DNA from: Methylophilaceae bacterium UBA7525
GTDB lineage: Bacteria > Pseudomonadota > Gammaproteobacteria > Burkholderiales > Methylophilaceae
Assembly (NCBI GenBank): GCA_002479405.1
Contig: DLMX01000124.1
Coordinates: 1,086-20,256, forward strand
Length of the DNA: 19,171 bases
Direction: 5' to 3'
This document shows positions 14,795 to 19,171 of the stretch, in pieces. The first letter of the stretch is position 1; each line of letters opens with the position of its first letter. Below the pieces are notes generated by a model. That model did no database searches and was not told the DNA's origin. It worked only from the letters and a program-made list of their open reading frames with translations. Made by a program: the position numbers and the translations under genes.

Positions 14795-15391
14795 CTAGGA
14801 TTTACCCTTGCTGAATCCGCCCTCGGTACCGTTCAGCAAATTACGGATATTGCTGCGATGGCGCCAGATCAGCAACAAAGCCAGCACTGTCGTCGTCGCA
14901 AAGTAAGCAGCGTTCCCATCCAGCAGATTCCAGGCAAATAACGGCGAAAATGCAGCCGCAAGAATCGCAGCGAGCGATGAATAGCGCCAGATGGCAAATG
15001 CCAGAATCCAGGTCAGCAGCACCGACAAGCCAAGCCATGGCGAAATGGCCAGCAGGACACCTAGCGCAGTCGCCACGCCCTTGCCGCCCTTGAAAGCGTA
15101 ATAGACCGGGTAAAGATGACCAATAAACACCGCCAGCCCTACCAGACAAATCCAGGTATCGGTCAAGCCATACCAGGCTACCGCCCAGACAGCCAGATAA
15201 CCCTTCAACGCATCTCCAAGCAGAGTCAGCAGAGCGGCCAGCTTCTTGCCGCTACGCAGCACATTGGTCGCCCCCGGATTACCGGAACCCACGGTGCGCG
15301 GATCTGGCAGACCGAAGACCTTGCTCATCAGAATGCCAAATGAAATCGAACCCAACAGATAGGCGGCAATAACAAACCCTGCTTCAACCAT
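14795..15391 (-). CDS. plsY: Acyl-phosphate:glycerol-3-phosphate acyltransferase
   Basis: Integral membrane enzyme that acylates glycerol-3-phosphate from acyl-phosphate, the first step of phospholipid synthesis together with PlsX. Seen: 198 residues, several hydrophobic helices, and the three PlsY motifs: VGSGNPGATNVLRSGKK (about 34-50), AFKGGKGVATALG, and the C-terminal RHRSNIRNLLNGTE. I start at ATG 15391. The longer reading from a TTG at 15415 adds eight polar residues ahead of the first membrane helix and is less likely. No strong ribosome-binding site is seen. Divergent from folB with 39 bp between starts, a pairing also found in enterobacteria. Confidence 0.96.
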   Translation of the reverse strand: MVEAGFVIAAYLLGSISFGILMSKVFGLPDPRTVGSGNPGATNVLRSGKKLAALLTLLGDALKGYLAVWAVAWYGLTDTWICLVGLAVFIGHLYPVYYAFKGGKGVATALGVLLAISPWLGLSVLLTWILAFAIWRYSSLAAILAAAFSPLFAWNLLDGNAAYFATTTVLALLLIWRHRSNIRNLLNGTEGGFSKGKS

Positions 15392-15430
15392 AGCGAATGC
15401 TCTAAAATGCGACAAAGGGGATTCTAAACC

Positions 15431-15784
15431 ATGGACATCATATTTCTAAGCGAAGTCAGGGTCGAGACCAAACTTGGCGTGCCGGACTGGGAACGGATGA
15501 CGCCGCAAACCATCATTCTCGACATCGAGATCGGCATGCCACATAGCCGCTCTTGCCTGACCGACGCCATCGAAGACACGATCGATTACGGCAAGGTTGT
15601 CGCACGTATCCGCGAAACGCTGAAAGAGCACAGCTTCAAGCTGGTCGAGGCGTTGGCAGAACATGTCTGCCAGCTAATCCTCAACGAATTTGATGCACCG
15701 TGGGTCAGAATCAAGGTAGCCAAGCCCGGCATATTGCCCGGCCTCAAGGCACTGGGTGTCATTATCGAGCGCAGAAAAACCTGA
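15431..15784 (+). CDS. folB: Dihydroneopterin aldolase
   Basis: Cleaves 7,8-dihydroneopterin to 6-hydroxymethyl-7,8-dihydropterin and glycolaldehyde in folate synthesis. Seen: 117 residues, the normal length. It has GVPDWER near residue 16 with the pterin-contacting glutamate, LVEALAEHVC with the second conserved glutamate, and the catalytic lysine in VAKPGILPG (Lys98). Start ATG 15431 has AGGGGA upstream at a long spacing. The shared 39-bp spacer with plsY must hold promoters for both genes or rely on sequences inside them. Convergent with xerD, 30 bp apart, without a visible terminator. Confidence 0.95.
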   Translation: MDIIFLSEVRVETKLGVPDWERMTPQTIILDIEIGMPHSRSCLTDAIEDTIDYGKVVARIRETLKEHSFKLVEALAEHVCQLILNEFDAPWVRIKVAKPGILPGLKALGVIIERRKT

Positions 15785-15814
15785 GTTTTCATGCAATCAC
15801 CGCCAAAAGGACGA

Positions 15815-16738
15815 CTAGCCTCTGGGATGATGCACCGCATGCAGCCTCTTCAATCTTTCGCGCGCTACATGCGTATAAATCTGTGTTGTTGAGATGTCGG
15901 CATGACCAAGCAGCATCTGCACCACCCGTAAATCTGCACCATGATTAAGCAAATGTGTGGCAAATGCATGGCGCAGCACGTGTGGCGACATGGGTTTGTG
16001 AATTCCAGCCTGTAGCGCATAGCGTTTGATCAGGTACCAGAACGCCTGACGCGTCATGGCTTCCCCGCGCTGGGTAACGAACAGACTGTCACTCAGGCGG
16101 TTTTGCAGAATCTCCGGACGGGCCTCCTTCAGATAGCGGGCAACCCATTCCACCGCTTCCTCCCCCATGGGCACCAGTCTGGTTTTACTACCCTTGCCGG
16201 TTACGCGGATGACACCTTCCTGCATACTGAGCTCCGTCACTTTCAGCCCCACCAGTTCCGATACCCGCAAACCGCAGGCATACAGTATCTCCAGCATGGC
16301 GCGGTCGCGCAATCCCAGCAACTGGCCGAGATCGGGCGCATTGAGCAAAGATTCGACCTCACCTTCATTCAGGCTTTTAGGCAGGGAACGTGGCAGCTTG
16401 GGCGCATCGATTTGCAAGGTGGGATCAACGGTCACATGACTTTCCCGCAAGGCATAGCGATAATAGCGCCGCAAAGTGGCGATCAACCGACTGATGCTGC
16501 GAGGCTTGCTTTGTGGAAACCTGACGGCAAGATATTGCTGGATATCCGTCTGTTGCGCCTGATTCAGGCCCTTGTTCGCATCTTTTTCCAGCCATTCGGC
16601 AAATGCCGTCAGGTCCAGCCGGTAGCTGACCAGGGTATTTTTCGACAGGCCGTCTTCCAGCCAAAGGTGGTCAATAAAGCGATCCACCAGTTCCAGATTA
16701 GGCGGATTCAACGCTTCTGCTCGTGATTCAAAAGCCAT
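15815..16738 (-). CDS. xerD: Site-specific tyrosine recombinase XerD
   Basis: With XerC resolves chromosome dimers at dif under FtsK control. Seen: 307 residues. The N-terminal SAM-like core-binding domain (about 15-105) is typical of Xer. The catalytic domain holds the full set: Arg158 (CGLRVSE), Lys182 (TGKGSKTR), His253 and Arg256 (HVLRH), His279 (LGHADIS) and nucleophile Tyr288 (TQIYTHV). I call XerD rather than XerC or an integrase from the LWLEDGLSKNTLVSYRLDL start and the core-gene neighbourhood. The ATG lies 31 nt inside the end of ogt. No dif site is seen nearby. Confidence 0.93.
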   Translation of the reverse strand: MAFESRAEALNPPNLELVDRFIDHLWLEDGLSKNTLVSYRLDLTAFAEWLEKDANKGLNQAQQTDIQQYLAVRFPQSKPRSISRLIATLRRYYRYALRESHVTVDPTLQIDAPKLPRSLPKSLNEGEVESLLNAPDLGQLLGLRDRAMLEILYACGLRVSELVGLKVTELSMQEGVIRVTGKGSKTRLVPMGEEAVEWVARYLKEARPEILQNRLSDSLFVTQRGEAMTRQAFWYLIKRYALQAGIHKPMSPHVLRHAFATHLLNHGADLRVVQMLLGHADISTTQIYTHVARERLKRLHAVHHPRG

Positions 16739-17178
16739 CGCTTTATTTTCAGGCCACTTTCCTGCCCCTGCATGAAGCCACCCAAGCCATGTTTTGCCAC
16801 CACTCTATGGCATGGGACCACGAGTGGCACATGATTCGCCCCACAAGCGTTGGCGACTGCGCGCGGACCGGAGCCCGCCATTTTTGCCAGCTCACTGTAA
16901 GTCAACGTTTCGCCAGCAGGAATCCGGGCAATCGCTTGCCACACGCGCTTCTGGAAAGGTGTGCCTTGAACGGCATAGGGAATATCAAGGGAAGTGCCCG
17001 GATTATTGAGGTACTGCTGCAGTTGTCTGATGACAGATTGTGCAAAATGATGCTGCGGGATCTTCTCGGACTGCAGATCCGGTATCAACTCCACGCCCAG
17101 CAGAAAATCATCCTGTGTGCGGATTCCGATAGCACCGAATGGTGCTGAAATAATGGCATCAAAATCCTGAGTCGTCAT
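16708..17178 (-). CDS. ogt: Methylated-DNA--protein-cysteine methyltransferase
   Basis: Repairs O6-alkylguanine (and O4-alkylthymine) by irreversible transfer of the alkyl group to its own cysteine. Seen: 156 residues from ATG 17178. The active-site PCHRVV has Cys123, preceded by the recognition helix with the arginine finger (GPRAVANACGANHVP) and the TPFQKRVWQAIARIPAGETLTYSELA segment. A longer reading from 17232 would encode residues from the rplS terminator hairpin and is rejected. Its 3' end overlaps xerD by 31 nt, so the two are probably cotranscribed. The promoter is not visible; it may lie in the rplS end, or ogt may depend on read-through. Confidence 0.94.
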   Translation of the reverse strand: MTTQDFDAIISAPFGAIGIRTQDDFLLGVELIPDLQSEKIPQHHFAQSVIRQLQQYLNNPGTSLDIPYAVQGTPFQKRVWQAIARIPAGETLTYSELAKMAGSGPRAVANACGANHVPLVVPCHRVVAKHGLGGFMQGQESGLKIKRWLLNHEQKR

Positions 17179-17200
17179 ATATGGCCATCTTAACGCAAAT

Positions 17201-17229
17201 AAAAAAGCCCCGAAACTCGGGGCTTTTTT
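17201..17229 (-). terminator. Strong intrinsic terminator of the rpsP-rimM-trmD-rplS operon
   Basis: Perfect 13-bp inverted repeat: AAAAAAGCCCCGA at 17201-17213 and TCGGGGCTTTTTT at 17217-17229, with a 3-nt loop. A T-run follows the stem on both strands, so it could work in both directions. Its natural user is rplS, whose stop is 14 nt upstream on the minus strand. Confidence 0.95.
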
Positions 17230-17243
17230 CAATCATGCAGCGC

Positions 17244-17645
17244 TTATTCTGCAGCAGCTTCTGGCGCCAGAACTTCCCTGTCACGCATTTGCAGCTTTTC
17301 CTTGATGCGTGCGGACTTGCCGGAACGCTCACGCAGGTAGTAAAGCTTGCTGCGACGCACGTCACCGCGACGCTTCACTTCGATGCTGGCGATCAGTGGG
17401 GAATAAGTCTGGAATGTACGCTCAACGCCTTCGCCGGAAGAAATCTTGCGAACGATGAATGAGGAGTTCAGGCCACGATTGCGCTTGGCGATCACAACGC
17501 CTTCGTACGCCTGTACACGCTTGCGGGTACCTTCAACCACGTTCACACCAACCACTACGGTGTCACCTGGAGCGAAGTTTGGAATCGTCTTGCCTAAACG
17601 GGCAATCTCTTCCTTTTCCAACATTTCAATAATATTTGCAGCCAC
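17244..17645 (-). CDS. rplS: 50S ribosomal protein bL19
   Basis: Component of the 50S subunit at the 30S interface. Seen: 133 residues with EKEEIARLGKTIPNFAPGDTV, the family motif VVVGVNVVEGTRKRVQAYEGV, RNRGLNSSFIVRKISSGEGVERTF and KRRGDVRRSKLYYLRER. It uses a GTG start at 17645, supported by AAGGAG 7 nt upstream; the next ATG at 17624 has no such site. A short Ala/Glu tail (LAPEAAAE) extends past the usual end. Lies 13 bp after trmD, last gene before the strong terminator. Confidence 0.97.
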   Translation of the reverse strand: MAANIIEMLEKEEIARLGKTIPNFAPGDTVVVGVNVVEGTRKRVQAYEGVVIAKRNRGLNSSFIVRKISSGEGVERTFQTYSPLIASIEVKRRGDVRRSKLYYLRERSGKSARIKEKLQMRDREVLAPEAAAE

Positions 17646-17658
17646 TTTGTTGCTCCTT

Positions 17659-18444
17659 CTAGTTATGCGAATCTTGTTCCTGCTCCAATTCTTTGAGCAG
17701 CCGAGATTCCTCTTTTGACAACGGCCTTGCGGCCAGTAAATCCGGACGTTTGGTCCGGGTTCTCTGCAATGACATTTTAAGGCGCCATTGCTTGATCTTT
17801 GCGTGGTTACCGGACATCAACACCTCCGGCACCCTTACGCCCTTGTATTCTTCCGGTCTTGTGTAATGAGGGCAATCCAGCAAACCATCAACAAACGAAT
17901 CCTCGACTGCTGAGTCTGCATCGCCCAACGCACCCGGCAACTGCCTCACGATGGCATCCAACAGCACCATGGCAGGAAGTTCACCGCCAGACAGTACGTA
18001 GTCGCCTATCGAAATCTCTTCATCCACCTGACTTGCCAGCAAACGCTCATCAACGCCTTCATAACGACTGGCCAGCAATATCAGTCCCGGCTCAGCCACC
18101 AGCTGCATGACCTTCTCATGCGTCAGCGGCTTGCCTTGTGGCGACAGGTGAATCACTCTGACACGGCTTACACCCGCCTCCTGCTGCCGCAGTTTCGCGG
18201 CATTGATTGCCTTTTCCAGTGGTTCCGCCAGCATCACCATACCGGGACCTCCGCCGTAAGGCCTGTCATCTACGGTCTTGTAATTGTCCATCGTGAAATC
18301 CCGCGGATTCCATAGCGACAACTCATAAATCCTTTTTTCCAGCGCACGTGCCGTGATACCGGACTGCGTCACCGCATCAAACATTTGCGGGAACAATGTA
18401 ATGACATCAAATTGATACGATGTCTCAGCTGAGCGCTCTGACAT
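17659..18444 (-). CDS. trmD: tRNA (guanine-N1-)-methyltransferase
   Basis: Methylates G37 at N1 in tRNAs reading CUN, CCN and CGG, preventing +1 frameshifting. Uses S-adenosylmethionine bound in a trefoil knot. Seen: 261 residues from ATG 18444. It has FDVITLFPQMFDAV, VDDRPYGGGPGMVM, the knot segments ASRYEGVDER and ISIGDYVLSGGELPAMVLLDAIVR, and the catalytic-Asp region EDSFVDGLLDCPHYTRP. About nine residues precede the usual N-terminus. A TTG at 18453 would overlap rimM by 4 nt; the ATG begins 5 nt after the rimM stop. Classical rpsP-rimM-trmD-rplS order. Confidence 0.97.
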   Translation of the reverse strand: MSERSAETSYQFDVITLFPQMFDAVTQSGITARALEKRIYELSLWNPRDFTMDNYKTVDDRPYGGGPGMVMLAEPLEKAINAAKLRQQEAGVSRVRVIHLSPQGKPLTHEKVMQLVAEPGLILLASRYEGVDERLLASQVDEEISIGDYVLSGGELPAMVLLDAIVRQLPGALGDADSAVEDSFVDGLLDCPHYTRPEEYKGVRVPEVLMSGNHAKIKQWRLKMSLQRTRTKRPDLLAARPLSKEESRLLKELEQEQDSHN

Positions 18445-18449
18445 ACCAT

Positions 18450-18974
18450 TCAAAACTCGGCATCCCAGTCTACTTGCATGGTGCCGGCATCCCGATTCAC
18501 ATCAAGCACGACCTGAGCGATGAAAGGGATCAATCGCTCCCGATCGCCCTTGGCCACCAGAACATCATTGGCTCCAGTTTCGAACACATCCACAATCCTG
18601 CCGAAATCGACACCTTGCAGATTGGTCACCTGCAGGCCGATCAGGTCGGACCAGTAGTACTCGTTCTCGTCAGGCTCAGGCAGCTGCTCTCTTGGCACTG
18701 CGACCTGCTTACCCTTTAGGGCAAAAGCTGCATCCCGGTCGGAGACACCCCTCAGCTTCACCAGCAAGGTTGCACTATGCACCCTGGCCGTTTCCACTTC
18801 GTACTTCTGCCACTGATTTTCACGGCCCAACCACCAGTCAGGGTAATCAAACAGGCCATCCAGCATCTCTGTATCCGGCTGGACTTTAACCCAGCCAAAA
18901 ATGCCATATGGGGCGACAATGCGCCCCATGATTACCATTTCACTCAAAGCCTGCTCACTTAAAGCTTGCTTCAC
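18450..18974 (-). CDS. rimM: Ribosome maturation factor RimM
   Basis: Binds uS19 and helps mature the 30S head. Seen: 174 residues from a GTG at 18974. The N-terminal RimM domain begins VIMGRIVAPYGIFGWVKVQP, and a C-terminal PRC-barrel domain holds YYWSDLIGLQV, GRIVDVFETGANDVLVA and RLIPFIAQVV. Most relatives start at the residue equivalent to Met13 (ATG 18938). Here 12 residues precede it, including a tandem QALSE-QALSE whose two copies differ only at synonymous third positions. That favours the extension being translated, so I chose GTG 18974, with moderate certainty. Located between rpsP and trmD. Confidence 0.93.
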   Translation of the reverse strand: MKQALSEQALSEMVIMGRIVAPYGIFGWVKVQPDTEMLDGLFDYPDWWLGRENQWQKYEVETARVHSATLLVKLRGVSDRDAAFALKGKQVAVPREQLPEPDENEYYWSDLIGLQVTNLQGVDFGRIVDVFETGANDVLVAKGDRERLIPFIAQVVLDVNRDAGTMQVDWDAEF

Positions 18975-19010
18975 TTGACCGCTCTCGCAATTGAAAGCGA
19001 TCCGGCTTGA

Positions 19011-19171
19011 TTAAGCAGCTGGTGTTTCAGGTGTATCAGTAGCTTCAGCAGCCGTTTCAGCCTGAGCAGATTCTGCTTCAGCAGCGGCGCTAGCGGCAGC
19101 AGCAGCTTTTGCTTCAGCTTCTTCCTTGGCCTTGGCTTCAGCAGCCTCCTTCAGTTTGGCAGCTTCTGCGG
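19011..19171 (-). CDS. rpsP: 30S ribosomal protein bS16, C-terminal tail only (5' part beyond window)
   Basis: Only the last 53 codons are in the window, ending at the TAA at 19013-19011. They encode an unstructured-looking Ala/Glu/Lys-rich tail (for example AEAAKLKEAAEAKAKEE) that turns acidic and ends ETPAA. The structured bS16 core lies beyond the right edge, so the call rests on position: this frame ends 36 nt before rimM in the invariant rpsP-rimM-trmD-rplS order, and Ala-rich C-terminal extensions are common on betaproteobacterial bS16. Another protein with a low-complexity end cannot be strictly excluded. Confidence 0.75.
   Translation of the reverse strand, partial: AEAAKLKEAAEAKAKEEAEAKAAAAASAAAEAESAQAETAAEATDTPETPAA

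Noticed and set aside
17179..17232. 18-residue N-terminal extension of Ogt
   Set aside because: It translates the rplS terminator hairpin; the ATG at 17178 begins the conserved protein.

Overview
The window is core chromosome of an autotrophic proteobacterium, most likely a betaproteobacterium (Nitrosomonadales-like). This is an inference from the red-type (form IC) RuBisCO operon with CbbX and a divergent CbbR, the rpsU-yqeY-dnaG-rpoD order, and betaproteobacterial-looking bS16, RimM and TsaD sequences. I do not claim a genus. I found no prophage, insertion sequence, CRISPR array or defence system, and no convincing novel multi-gene system.

Region 1 (1-8458): a Calvin-Benson-Bassham operon on the minus strand in the order cbbL, cbbS, cbbX, cbbF, cbbP, cbbZ, cbbA, tpiA (tpiA runs off the left edge). 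The LysR-type regulator cbbR is divergent on the plus strand. The operon encodes RuBisCO and its AAA+ activase, the fructose/sedoheptulose bisphosphatase, phosphoribulokinase, the phosphatase that removes 2-phosphoglycolate made by the oxygenase side reaction, the aldolase, and triose-phosphate isomerase. The 139-bp cbbR-cbbL gap carries a perfect 21-bp inverted repeat and two TNA-N7-TNA motifs, a likely CbbR operator.

Region 2 (8442-8808): a short gap with a decayed C-terminal fragment of a cytochrome b561 gene (minus strand), then a tRNA-Ile2(CAU) gene with its own intrinsic terminator. The tRNA starts 9 bp after the rpoD stop.

Region 3 (8809-13533): the macromolecular synthesis operon rpsU-yqeY-dnaG-rpoD (minus strand). 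It has a good sigma-70 promoter before rpsU, hairpin terminators after rpsU and after yqeY, and an internal promoter candidate before rpoD. The tRNA-Ile2 gene is probably its last member.

Region 4 (13540-15784): tsaD (plus, divergent from rpsU), plsY (minus) and folB (plus). The 196-bp tsaD-plsY gap (14599-14794) shows no gene or convincing regulatory element.

Region 5 (15815-19171): minus-strand rpsP (partial), rimM, trmD and rplS, closed by a strong terminator, followed by ogt and xerD, whose frames overlap by 31 nt.

The points most worth a second look are small: the cbb operator palindrome, the cytochrome b561 relic, the tRNA tied to rpoD, helically phased repeats over the rpsU -35, and a synonymous peptide duplication at the start of RimM.
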